Positions 1-10,475 of a stretch of 64,000 nt of DNA are shown here, one piece after another; position 1 is the first letter of the stretch; each line of letters opens with the position of its first letter. The DNA comes from Moringa oleifera (Eukaryota > Streptophyta > Magnoliopsida > Brassicales > Moringaceae). The notes beneath the pieces are model-generated. The model ran no database searches and was not told the origin of the DNA. It was given only the letters and a program-made list of their open reading frames with translations. The stretch lies in NCBI GenBank assembly GCA_021397835.1, contig JAJFZO010000344.1, positions 434,001 to 498,000 of the forward strand. Reading direction: 5' to 3'. Position numbers and translations under genes: made by a program.

Positions 1-77
1 CAGAGTTGAGATCTGTTTGCTTGAGAAGGGAGAGGTTGTTACAAGCTATTTCATTTTGGAATTTTCTTTGACTATTG

Positions 78-1104
78 ATGGATCAAAGAAAATTGAGGGA
101 TTTGTGCTTCTAATTGCTCTTCTGGAGTTCTAGTTGGGTTAAAATTCAGGCCAACTGATGAGCAGCTTGTTTATCTTTGGGGGACGGTTCATGGGTACAA
201 GTTAGGGATAGACGATCTGATACTCGAGAAGGATGTGTATGCCCATGAACCATGGTTGCTGCAACATCCTGACAATGATCTCCTTCACAGAGATGAATAG
301 TTTTACTCTGTTTTACTCCGTTAAGCAAGGAAGGTCTCCAACACTGGCAAGGGCCAGAGGGATAGACGTGTTCTTGAAGATGATTGCAATGGCGGCTGGT
401 GATTAGCCAACAATAGGGACCAACCCATTCACTGAAAAGACTCGAAGGGCTGTATTCAACTTGTGGGTTATAAGAAAACTCTCTCCTTCTACTCCCACTA
501 GAAAGAAAATGGGAATCCCAAAGAAGCTAATGTAAGCAACTGGATCATGGATGAATATCGGCTTGCATCTGGGTCTTTCGAAGAATGGGTTTTATGTCAA
601 ATTCATTATAATAGCAAAGGAAAAGGCACTCAAAAACTGGTTAAGCTAGAGACACACCCAGTAGAGAAGAATCATGAGATTGCACAAAATTTAAAGAGTG
701 AAGTGAAGAATTCAGATATCAGGCCATACCTTGATTGGATCGAGGAGAGTCTTTTTGATGATAATGATTCCAATGAAGATACTGGTGAGGTTTTAAACCA
801 TCCAGTGGTTGTTGACTGGTGGAAAGAAGTTGGTATTAACTTGAAAGATGTAAAGTCAACTAGTATGGGTTATGAACAACCGAAAGATTCTATCGTGGAC
901 CATATTCGTGTAGAAGAATACAAAGAGGTACAAGAAGCTCATGATTTAAATGATGAAGAGCTTTACAGCAACGCGATAGTGATGCTCTCTAATGAAGAAG
1001 AAGACGAAAAGAACTCCTTGGATATTCTCTCAAGAAAAATGACAAGTCAATATGGTTCAGGATTTGGCACTAGCAGCAGTTCTACTTTAGAATTTTTGAT
1101 TTAG
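78..1104 (+). pseudogene. NAC-domain transcription factor pseudogene, copy A
   Basis: NAC factors are plant nuclear DNA-binding proteins. Pieces of the NAC domain appear in order. A subdomain A-like stretch with FRPTDEQL lies near 150-175. A stretch ending HEPWLLQHP (240-270) follows. GYKKTLSFYSH and NWIMDEYRL (about 460-560) resemble subdomains D/E. The last part is an open frame of 185 codons (547-1104) starting at an internal Met of NWIMDEY and running through an acidic tail. Lesions: a frameshift soon after the ATG at 78; TAG at 298-300 where copy B encodes Trp; a small duplication just after it; TAG at 499-501 where B has Lys. The long tail frame is the only sizeable open piece. A short product from Met 547 would lack almost the whole DNA-binding domain. 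Family assignment is good; function is unlikely. Confidence 0.75.
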
Positions 1105-2520
1105 TAATTCTTCTCAATTGTATAGTTAATTATGCTTATATAAATTGTAAGTTTGAAATCTTCTTGATTCTTGAAAAAATGATAGATAAGCACAGCACAA
1201 TTCATGTAACAGATGCATTTTCGGTCCAACTAGTATCTCAGGCAATATTCTTTCTTTCTGTGGATCTTTCTATTTATCTTTTTTCTTTTTACCTATACTT
1301 TAGTTGGTTTACATCTCAATATGAAGGTGCTTCTTGTTTAAGTGAGCATCGATGACTCAAATGTGATGGCACAATCTCTTACTGTATGGTTATTCTGGTC
1401 TGGGTTTAGTAGAAACGATACACCATTCTTTGCTGTGTTCGATGACCTGTCAATATAGGCTGGTTCTGTGTCCACACAGATATCTGTGGGTTTGATAGAA
1501 TGCATATATAATATGCCTCTGTATGTGTATCTATATATGTGTGCGTCTTTTTGCATGTATAGTTGCTATGAAAAAAAAACATTTCTGTTTATTAGCTAAA
1601 ATTATCTAAGGTCATGATTACATGGAAACTTTGTTGGAAAATAAGAGTTTTTTTTTCTTCTTCTAAATTTTGCAAGCAGGATTAGTAATTTAATGATTAA
1701 CAGTTGGCTATATTTCATTCTTATTTTTTTCTACAGTTGTTAACACTCGTTTTTTCTTTCTTTTCTTTTTTTCTCTTTTTAAGGAAAGGGACAGTGAACT
1801 TTTGGCTTTGTAGAGAAAGCTGAGATGTCAATAAATAACCTTCTGTTGATAGTGTCTTAGTTTCATTGTTGTTTGAATGATTGTCTATAGTTGTCGAGCT
1901 GCAGATTGCAATTGTGTAGTGCAATGTTGCAGCAATAATTTAAACTGGGCTGCAGACTGAAAATAATAACTTCAGTTTGAATTATGCGGAGCAGAGCAGC
2001 TGGTTTGTAGCAAATGGAATGATATATTTATTTACGTCTATTATGGTTAGGTGCTTAAGTTGTTTCTGTGCATGACTAGGTCTCCTAAAGACGTGCCTTG
2101 GTTGCACCAGTTAGGGAGGGAAAAGGCATGAACGAAGCAGAGAAGTTTATCTCTGATCTTTGGGGTCTTGTTCTCACCCGAAGACAATCAAATTCTAATT
2201 TTTCTTTCTTATTATTGAATAGGACGTAACTTATACATAATCTATGGGCTATGCTGAGATTTATTAGCTGAATTATTTATTTGCAAGATACTACTCTTGT
2301 GATTTGTTGGTCTATGACGGGTTCCAATTTCTACACATTAACTTGTTTCCCGTTGTTTGATTATCTGTTTTCCATGTTCAATATTAACTTGTTTCAAGCT
2401 GCTTAATTATCTCTCTTTAACTTGCGTGGCATTTGATTACTGTTAGGGCAATTTTAAGTTTCATGCTCATCCATACTTCTACCTAGTGAGGATATGTGCA
2501 GTATAGAGGACAAGAATGTT
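1105..2520. other. Non-coding flank downstream of NAC copy A
   Basis: No gene recognised. It aligns well with 35,358-36,780 in copy B, and in three separated pieces with 39,930-40,620, 43,080-43,340 and 44,330-44,480. It holds T-rich and pyrimidine tracts (about 1,740-1,780), and short open frames that are not conserved between copies. Confidence 0.7.
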
Positions 2521-2522
2521 AA

Positions 2523-2830
2523 ATGGGGAATTTTAAGTTTCGTGTAAACCTCTTGCTTCATAATTGTCCTAATCTCAAGGGATCGCGGAGGAGGGAAAAC
2601 AATCAGACTAAGGCTGAGCTGCCTTCATTTCCTCGTAGTTTCACATTAGAGATCTGCAGTTGCCCTGACTTGACTTCCATTTCGTGCTTTCCATCTATTG
2701 AAGGAGATTTGTGCTGGAAGATAACAGTTGGAAGCCATTGCAAGTGACAATGATTATGAAAATGAAGATGAAGGATTGTTCTCTCTTCTTCTTGACTTGC
2801 AGAACCGGAGATGATGAGCACTACAATTCA
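2523..2830 (+). pseudogene. Orphan LRR fragment of an NBS-LRR gene, copy A
   Basis: A short piece of leucine-rich repeat from a CC-NBS-LRR (RGA-type) resistance gene with no NBS upstream of it. The frame from 2,523 reads LLLHNCPNLKG, an acidic/basic linker, then ELPSFPRSFTLEI and CPDLTSISCFPS. This is the pattern LxxxxCPxLxxL of the C-terminal LRRs of this family. A second frame from about 2,711 gives NSWKPLQVTM, resembling the SWKPLQ segment seen in such genes (from memory of the family). It lies about 0.9 kb upstream of the next NBS-LRR start, in the same orientation, as expected for the tail of an upstream member of a tandem resistance-gene array whose body was lost. Confidence 0.6.
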
Positions 2831-3199
2831 TCAAGGACTATGCATGAGTTGAGTGGTAATTACCTCATTTTTTTTATTTATGTTCATTTTTTAGTTTTAA
2901 TTTTAGAATAAATTTATCTGGTCAAGGAAGTCATTCAATTTAGATAACTAATTGAAATATGAGACTACCAATTTATAGTGCTTCTTTATGTAAACACTGC
3001 AATGCTTCGGTCTGAAATGTGTCTGGATATTGGCATCACTGCTGTGCTTCATGCTGGATTTGCTTTTCTTTTCTTTTCTTTTCATTCTTTTTTTTCGTAA
3101 CCTTGTAGATAGAAATTTCTCATAGTCATCACTTGCTATTGAAACTCGTAGTTCATAGTTTGCAAGCAAAATCTTAGAAATATGAGGATTGCCCATTTA

Positions 3200-3721
3200 C
3201 TTTTGGGATGAAAGCTGATCAAATAGGAGATTGATGGTCACATGTTATGTATTCAATACCGTAAGTATTTCAAGCAAATTTATAACCATCCCTTAAATCT
3301 TTTAGGGTCTGTTTGGGAACTAATTGATTTTACTTGATTAATTCCTCTGTCCAGGCATAAATATCAAAGCTGAAAAGAATAATTACAATGAAATGATTCA
3401 ACAAGTTGCCTCTTATTCCTTTCTAACCCTGCTTAAAACAGAACCACTGTTCTTGTTGAGTAAGCTTTTGGCCCCATATCTGATACTGCTTGCTAACTGG
3501 CCCTATCTTCCTTGTTGGTGCAGAAGGCTTTCTCTAGTCAGATCAAATAATCAACTTCTTTACGATTCCCAGACACTAATGAAGACACACCAAGTAATTC
3601 ACACCTCCACCGTCAAGTGTATACAGTAAATTCTCTTTTAGAATTAGCTAACTGTAGTAGGTTCATTTTTTAGAGTCAATATTTTAAGTTATTCTGAAAC
3701 GAATCGCACGGTTCAGCGATA
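3200..3721. other. Flank upstream of NBS-LRR copy A
   Basis: No gene recognised. It is part of an unusually well conserved patch: 2,950-3,720 matches 37,206-37,979 almost base for base, including an identical 72-codon minus-strand reading (3,196-2,978 and 37,454-37,236). A CTTTT-rich pyrimidine tract is at 3,061-3,100. It may hold the leader of the resistance gene. The short open frame at 3,393-3,629 has no recognised product. Confidence 0.5.
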
Positions 3722-5765
3722 ATGGCAGAGGCAATTCTCTTTCACTTTGGTAGAGAGCTCATAAAGAAATTAGGTATTGTTAAAGAAATTGGATTTGTGG
3801 TGGAATGTGGAAGGTGAGCTTGGGCAAACTGAAGAGCACTCTTTCTGCGATTTGAGCAGTTCTTCTTGACGCACAGAAGCAGCATTTACACAACAATCAA
3901 GTCAAAGATTGGCTTGGTAAGCTGAAAGAAGCAGTCTACGATACAGATGACTTGCTGGATGATTTCTCCACCGAAGCTCTTCAACGGAAACTGATGGCTG
4001 GAAATAAAATGGTGAAGGAGGTATGTATATTCTTCTCAAGCTGAAACAGGCTTTCCTACTGTCTTAGAATGGCTCATACAGTCAAGGTAGTCAGAGAGCG
4101 ACTAGATGTGATTGCAGCTGAAAGAAAATTTCATTTAGAAGCAAGAGTAGAAGAACAATCCTTGGTGAGTAGGGAGAGGAAGTGCAGTCACTCTTATGCA
4201 CATCGAGAGGATGTTATTGGAAGAGACAAGGATAAAGAAGAAACAATAAAGACTCTTCTCAATTCTGAGGAAAATATTTTGGTTGTTCCACTTGTGGGCA
4301 TTGGGGGTTTAGAAAAAACCACACTTGCTCAACTTGTATAAAATGATGAGATAGTTAAAAAGAGTTTTGGGCTTAGAATGTGGGTATCTGTCTCTGAACC
4401 TTTTGATGTCATGTTAATTGTAGAAAAAATGATCAAATCTGTAACCAATAGTGATCCTGGAAACCTCGAGATGGATCAATTGCAAAATTGTCTTCGAGAA
4501 AAAATTGGTGAAAAAAATATTTACTTGTTTTAGATGATCTGTGGAATGAGGATAGAAATAAATGGCTCAATTTGGGATATCTATTGAAGGATGATGCAAA
4601 AGAAAGTTTGATAACAGTAACTACACGTAGTGGAATGGTGGCAGAAGCTGTGAGTCCATTCTTGCCACATGTTTTAAAAGGTTTGTCTGAAAATGAAGCT
4701 TGTTATTCTTGCGATTTGCATTTAAACAAGGGGTTCACAGCCAAAGAATCAAGGTGTTGTTGACATTGGGAAGAAGATTGTGAGCAAGTGTGCAGGTGTT
4801 CCTCTTGTCATTAAAACAGTTGGAGCCTTACTTTATTTTAAAGATCCAAATACAGAGTGGTCTTTATTTGAAATTGAGGAATTCTTAGGAATAGCTTATC
4901 AAGACAATGATGTTTTACCAACACTTAAGTTATGATTACCTTCCCTTGCACTTGAAAAACTGTTTTGCTTATTGTAGGTTAGTTCCTAAAGATTATGATA
5001 TTGATGTATCAAATTTGATCTATTTTGGATAGCACAGATCTCATTGAGTCATCAGATAAAGAGCAATGCCTTGAAGATATAGGGCTCCATTATTTTGAAG
5101 GATTGGTTTCTAGGTCTTTCTTTCAAGAAGTGAAAGAAGGTGAATGGGGCAACGTAAGATACTGTAAGATGCATGACCTAACGCATGATCTTACGATATT
5201 AGTTGTGGGCAAGGAAAGCATCATAGTGAAGTCCAATGATGAATCTCTTATTGATGAAAAACTCATCATGTATTATTTGATTTTCATATAGGTTCGTTAA
5301 GGCAAATCCCATCCTCCTTACTCAAGGAAAATAAGATTCAAACATTGCTTGTGCATAGTCAAAGAGGTTGGATGAGACTGGAGAATATTTTAGTGAGGCA
5401 GGCTGTAACTCGAAACTTCTAACTTCAAGACATTTACGAATATTAGACCTTCATAATTTGAATCTCTTCAGCATTCCTAACTCAATTGGCTAGTTGAAAA
5501 GCATGAGGCATCTTGACCTTTCTGGAAATGAAAAGCCAGAAACTCATCCCAGTTCCATTACAAAGCTTCAAAACCTGCAAGTGTTCAAATTATTGAATTA
5601 TTCCAAACTCAAGAGACTGCCTCCCAAAATTTAAAAAAAAAAAAAAATTGGTGAATCTTAGATGTGTTGCGATTTGGAGATTGAGTTGAGTTATATGCCA
5701 CGGGGATTAGACAGTTGAGTTTCATACAGACATTAGACAGATTTATAGTGGAGAGGAGAGATGGT
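3722..5765 (+). pseudogene. CC-NBS-LRR (RGA-type) disease-resistance pseudogene, copy A
   Basis: Intracellular immune receptor family. Domains in order: N-terminal coiled coil from ATG 3,722 (MAEAILFHFG, then QVKDWLGKLKEAVYD and DDLLDDFSTEALQRK in another frame at about 3,900-3,990); NB-ARC with P-loop at 4,294-4,330; kinase-2 LDDLWNED at about 4,530; RNBS-B TVTTRSGMVAEAVS (4,615-4,660); GLPL-type CAGVPLVIKTVGA (4,785-4,830); MHD-like KMHDLTHDL (about 5,165-5,195); LRRs with HLRILDL, IPNSIG and HLDLSGN (5,430-5,530). Lesions: stop in the CC; P-loop Gly changed to Glu (GAA 4,312-4,314); TAA 4,339-4,341 where B has Ser; several frameshifts. The LRR breaks off near 5,765, where an A-rich MULE interior begins without its left end, so the 3' part was deleted. 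Not functional. Confidence 0.9.
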
Positions 5766-5780
5766 GCCAATGGAGAAATT

Positions 5781-8700
5781 TTTTTGAAAAACTTAATACA
5801 ACGAACAAATTCCAAAGAAAAATATAAAAACATAATCAAAAATAAATAAAATTAAAAACAATCTGATCAACATAAAAAAAAAAAAAAACTTTAAAAAACA
5901 ACTAAACAACCAAATAAACTTAAAAAAATTCAACAAATCAAGAAAATAATAAGTATTAGATCTTATAAAATCTAAAAAACCGAAAGAAGAATTGTAGATA
6001 ATATATTGGGGGTAATACGAATTTTGATTTGATGATTTAAATGGATGCTTAGACAATTTTAGACCCATTGGGCAACAAAGACTTCACCAAGAATCTCTTA
6101 AAAAGAAAAAAGTTACTAATTTATCATGTAAAAAAAATATTGACCATTATAATTTTATGATTAACTCATATTAAATCATTTTCTACAAAATTATTTGTAA
6201 AAAATTATTCCTATATAACAAAATTTCACCCAAAAAAAATCAAAATTAGCAACAATATATAATAATCATTGTAGACAGATTTCAACCAAAATTTTCAAAT
6301 ATTGCAAAAAAATAAAAAAAATAAAAAGGTAATAGAAAACCATGACTTGATGAAACATTGAATGAAAACATTGCAAACAAAATCGTAACTCAATGCAATT
6401 TTTAATTAAGAAAAATAAATTTACTAAAAGAAAATAAGTCAAAGAAACTAGAAATACCTACTAAAAAAATAAATATACAAAAAAAAATGAAAAACCAAAA
6501 TAACTGATAGAAAATATATATATGAAAAACATCCAACAAAATCAAGACAATGCATATAAAAATAGGCAATAGTAAAGAAACAAAACTCTTCACAAAGCAA
6601 AGCAAATAGAATTTGTTGAAAAAATAGTAAAAATAAAATAAAAATATAAGAAATAAAAGAAAAAATATATCAAAGAAAATCCTAAAAAAGAAAAAAAAAA
6701 TGTAATAAATCCTAAAAAAATTAAAAGAAACTAAAAAAATTGAAAAAAACAAAAAAGATTAAAAATTATTAAAAATAAAAAAGAAAAATAATTTAAAATT
6801 AATTTAAAACAATTCAAGAATACTAAAACAGTTTATAGAAAAATTTTAAAAATAATTTTAATTTGTATTCATCTTTTAAAGACATATGTAATAAAAATGC
6901 AATAAATCAAACTGTAAAATTTAAAATACAAAAAAAATAAAAACATTTAAAATAAATAAAATAAAATTATAAAAAATAAAATAAACTGAAAAATCAGATT
7001 AAAAATAAATAGTGACAAAAAGCTAAAAACCAAATAATTTAATAAAATTGCATTCACTTGCTAAAGTCTTACTTTTGTAATTTTACTGAATTAAATATAA
7101 AAATAAAAAATATATAAATATGAAAAAATCATAAAATCAAACAAAATAAAAATAAAACATAAAATGTAATAAAATCCAAAAAATCATGAAAAATTAAAAA
7201 AATCATAGAAAAATTATAAAAAAACCAAAGTAACCAAAAGAAAAAACTAAAAAAGGGACAATTTTTTTTTTTAAAAAAAATCAAGACAATACATATAAAA
7301 AACCAAAATAGTGAAGAAATAGTCAAGATGCAAAAAATTTAGAAAAAAATAAGAAATCAAAAAAATCATAAAAATATCAAAAGACAAAATAAAATACAAT
7401 AAAAAACTTAAAAAACCAAATAAACCTAAAAATCCAAGAAAACTAAAGTTACTAAAAGAAAAAAAATAAAAGAAACTAAAAATACTAAAAAAATAAAAAT
7501 AAACGTAATTTTTTAAAGAAAAATCAAAATAACTAAAAAATAAAAAACAGTAAAAAGTCAGACAAAATCAAGACATTACATATAAGAAAAGAGAATAGTA
7601 AAAAAAAAAAAAACTCTTTGCAAAGTAAGGAAATTGATTTTGTTGGAAAAGAAAAGAAAATATATAATATATATATATATATATTAAAAAATAAAATAAT
7701 ATAAATATAAAATAAAATTTAAAATTAGATGAATAAAAAATAAAAAGCAATAAAAAACTAAAAACTAACTAATAAAATTGTTACCAATTGATGAGATATA
7801 ATATTTGTTACTAAATTAAAGTAATCAAAGATAATAATGATGAAATCATTTATGTATTAAAAAATTATATTTATTATTATTGAGAAATGAAAGAAAAATA
7901 AGATCACTCGAGGTCAATCTATAATTTAAAATAGCATATTTTATTAGAGTCAAGAGAAAAAGATGAGAAAATATAATATTGAATTAATTTTCAGTTACTA
8001 TAAAGATATTATCTAAATTTTATTCATAAAATATTAAAAAAATGAAAATATCAAAAAATATAAAACAAAAAAAATTCAAGAAAAAGGTTAAAGAATACAA
8101 AAAAATCATAAAAATTTCAACAAAAATAAAAAATAAAAATCTAAAAAGACAAAATTAACTAAAAAAATCCAAAAAATAAAGTTAAAAGAAAATAAGAAAA
8201 AAAACTAAAAAAAGTCTCACTAAATAAACAAAATATGTAAGAAAAATTAAAAAAACTCATAGTAAACAAAAAAAATGTAAAATAGAATTCAACAAAATCA
8301 AGACAGTACACATAAAAATAATAATAGTAAAAAAACAAAACTCTTTGTAAAATAAAAAATAAATTTCGTGGCAAAAAAATAGTAAAATATTAAAATATTA
8401 AATTAAAAAATAAAATATGTAAAAAATTATAAAATGAAAAATAAAATAAAATAAAGTAAAAAATAATAAAAATATGTAATAAAATCTAAAAATTTGAAAG
8501 AAAAAAGAAAATAATACATTTTTGATTTATTACATTTTTATGGTTTTTTTAAAAACATCAACATCAACATAAATCAAAATTATTTTTAAATATATTTGTA
8601 GCTTTGTGATTTTTATTTATGCAATTAATGTTCAATTTTTTGCAAATTTTTTTAAAAATAATTTTATGTTAAGTTTTTTATATTTTTAATTAAATTAAAT

Positions 8701-8837
8701 ATTTTATAATTTTATAATTTGAAAACAAAATTTATTTTAATTTTAAAAAATAATGATAAAACTAATTAATAAATTATTATTTTTATTTAATGAAAAAACC
8801 ATAGATATCTCATGCATGCATATTTCATGCATGCCTT
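5781..8837 (+). mobile_element. A-rich MULE, left-truncated, copy A
   Basis: About 3 kb of sequence made almost only of A and T with A strongly dominant on the + strand. It corresponds to 52,320-54,886 in copy B plus interior sequence lost in B. The right terminal inverted repeat is present (about 8,520-8,837), ending atgcatgcctt and followed by CACATTTTG (8,838-8,846), one base off the CAAATTTTG target duplication seen in B. The left inverted repeat is absent: the element starts abruptly after the broken LRR at about 5,765-5,781. A module (atcaagacaatrcatat..., then a poly-A stretch and aaactctttgcaaag) recurs at 6,541, 7,280, 7,567 and 8,297. The minus-strand Phe/Ile/Leu-rich frames here are composition artefacts. 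Confidence 0.8.
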
Positions 8838-9000
8838 CACATTTTGACCGTTGGGCTTAGTGGACTATTTAAACCAGAGCACTTCACGCCTCCAGCATTG
8901 TTCTTCCTTTTCCTTTGCTGCTCTCTCTCTCTTCCCCTATCTCTCTCAAAATCGCCTCTGTCAACCCCACCTTGTCATTGAAGAAATGGTTTGATGCAGA
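8838..9000 (+). promoter_or_regulatory. Promoter-like region of oligopeptidase copy A, abutting the MULE
   Basis: Directly after the MULE end, conserved sequence gaccgttgggcttag leads to a TATA-like ctatttaaac (8,865-8,874), then a CT-rich leader (ctctctctctc at about 8,920-8,950), as is common in plant 5' UTRs. The transposon end carries two CATGCATG (RY-type) motifs (8,811-8,820 and 8,826-8,834), about 30-60 bases upstream of the TATA-like box. Confidence 0.45.
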
Positions 9001-9612
9001 AGAACCGCTCTAGATGCGAAAGATTTCGAGGGATATACGGCACTGGTTCCACTTCAGAGGCATACTGCATTAGTTTCTCTGTTCTGCAGGTAATTCTGTT
9101 TTTTTTTTCTTTTCTTGGTTTAAAATTGAATAATTTCTGGTTACTGAGTAACCTAAAGAGAAAAAGAAAGGATTAAATTTTATCATTCTATACTGTTTCA
9201 TCATATAAGCAGATGAATCATTGATTTTACCACAGATTCAACTTTATCTGCTTCAGAGGATGTCGTGTGCTTCTATCACGATGAACCTCATAGATTCGAC
9301 TTGTCCAAACATCTGTAAAGGTACGTTTACTATCCTTTTCCTTTTGAAATACAGTATTAGTTTCTCTGGAGATAATTCTTTTTTTTTCATGGTTTAAAAT
9401 TGAACATTTTCTGGTAACTGAGTAACTCAAAAGGAAAAAAAAAGTATTAGATTTTATTGTTCTATGCTGTTTGGCCATATAAGGATTAGTTTTATTATTC
9501 TATTATAAGTAGATGAATAATTGATTTTACTAGTTCAATGCCCAACTGTAATCTAGCAAGGTTATACATAGGAGAAATGATTTGTTTCTATTAATTTTCA
9601 ATTCATTTATAG
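9001..9612 (+). other. 5' exon-like segment upstream of oligopeptidase copy A
   Basis: Conserved between copies (9,001-9,330 with 55,025-55,365), with exon-like pieces bounded by cag|gtaattctg-type donors. I cannot match these pieces to the known N-terminal part of prolyl oligopeptidases. They may be a rearranged leader. The segments around 9,340-9,480 are an internal repeat of 9,090-9,210 (both contain ctggttactgagtaac or a close variant), suggesting a short local tandem duplication. Confidence 0.35.
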
Positions 9613-10475
9613 GTTATACTTATGAACAATTGTCAGAGGTATCACCGGATCATAAGTTTCTTGCATACACCATGTATGATAAGGATAATCGCTTCTTTTA
9701 GTTGTCTGTGAGTAATTTGAATTCTGGTGCTTTATGTAGTAAGCCTAAAGTAGATCGTGTTTCAAAGATTTTATGGGCCAAGGATGGGCAGGTGCTGCTT
9801 TTGTTTTCACTGATCAAAATAAAAGGCCATCTAGGTGGGTTTTTATGTTAATTTTTTCTAAATTCCATGTTCATTATATTAATATTTAATTTTAAGTTAC
9901 CTATTTCATTAACTAAATTTATTTTGAAAATTTTTTGTTTTGTTACTAGGATATATGACGTCTTGCTTTTGCAAGAGCTGGATGACAATTTTCATGTTAA
10001 CATAAGACAAACTAAGGATTTTCACTTTGTGTACTTTCTCTCTTACGTCTTCAAAGGTATTACCTTGAAATAAAAATTATTTGCAATTTTTGCGTAAGTG
10101 TCAAAATTTTTTGAATTAGTTTAATTATAGTTGAAGTGATATAATAATTGTGACCATCTTTTAAGTCTTTATGATAAATTTAGCTGATCCACTTTCTGGC
10201 TTGACATTAGTGTGAGAATGTGAAGGTCAGCAACATTGCATAGTAAAGCATAATCAGCTGACTCTTTTCTGCCAACATGGTTGATGATACGTATCTGCAA
10301 CAGTTTCTTGCTTTTTTTTTTTTTTATTGTTGTTCAGCATATATTCCTCTAACCGTTGAATACTAATGCAAAAACCAAAAAGAAAATAGAAAACCTGGAC
10401 TGCTTCATGGGCACAGAGCTTATGGAGAAATACTTGATAAGTGGTGGCATAGTGAATTGAAATGAGGCAATGAGG
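9613..10475 (+). pseudogene. Prolyl oligopeptidase-family (S9A) pseudogene, copy A
   Basis: Fragment of a plant serine peptidase like Arabidopsis At1g69020 (match from memory). Only the N-terminal beta-propeller part and the start of the catalytic domain are present. An exon at 9,613-9,834 reads YEQLSEVSPDHKFLAYTMY, then SGALCSKPKVDRVSK and AKDG...TDQNKRPSR. The next (9,950-10,055) has VLLLQELDDNFHVNIRQTKD. Then come DPLSGLTLV (about 10,190) and GLLHGHRAYGEILD (about 10,395). Lesions: TAG at 9,699-9,701 where copy B has Lys; about ten codons missing after the IY of the second exon; about 1.1 kb present in B (56,370-57,445) deleted at about 10,345. The catalytic Ser motif is absent, so there is no peptidase. 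Confidence 0.85.

Noticed and set aside
1338..1924. Short open frames on the minus strand downstream of NAC copy A
   Set aside because: They are not preserved as such in copy B and resemble no known protein; this is non-coding flank.
2948..3196. Lys-rich minus-strand frame identical in both copies
   Set aside because: The identity is at the DNA level over a larger patch that extends beyond the frame. The Lys-rich part is the reverse of a CTTTT tract. I treat the DNA conservation as the finding, not a gene.
3393..3629. 78-codon plus-strand frame before the NBS-LRR
   Set aside because: No recognisable domain; conservation is explained by the near-identical patch.
5609..8374. Many minus-strand open frames rich in Phe, Ile, Leu and Tyr that look like membrane proteins
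   Set aside because: They are reverse translations of A-rich low-complexity transposon sequence. Residue content follows base composition and the frames are not conserved between copies.
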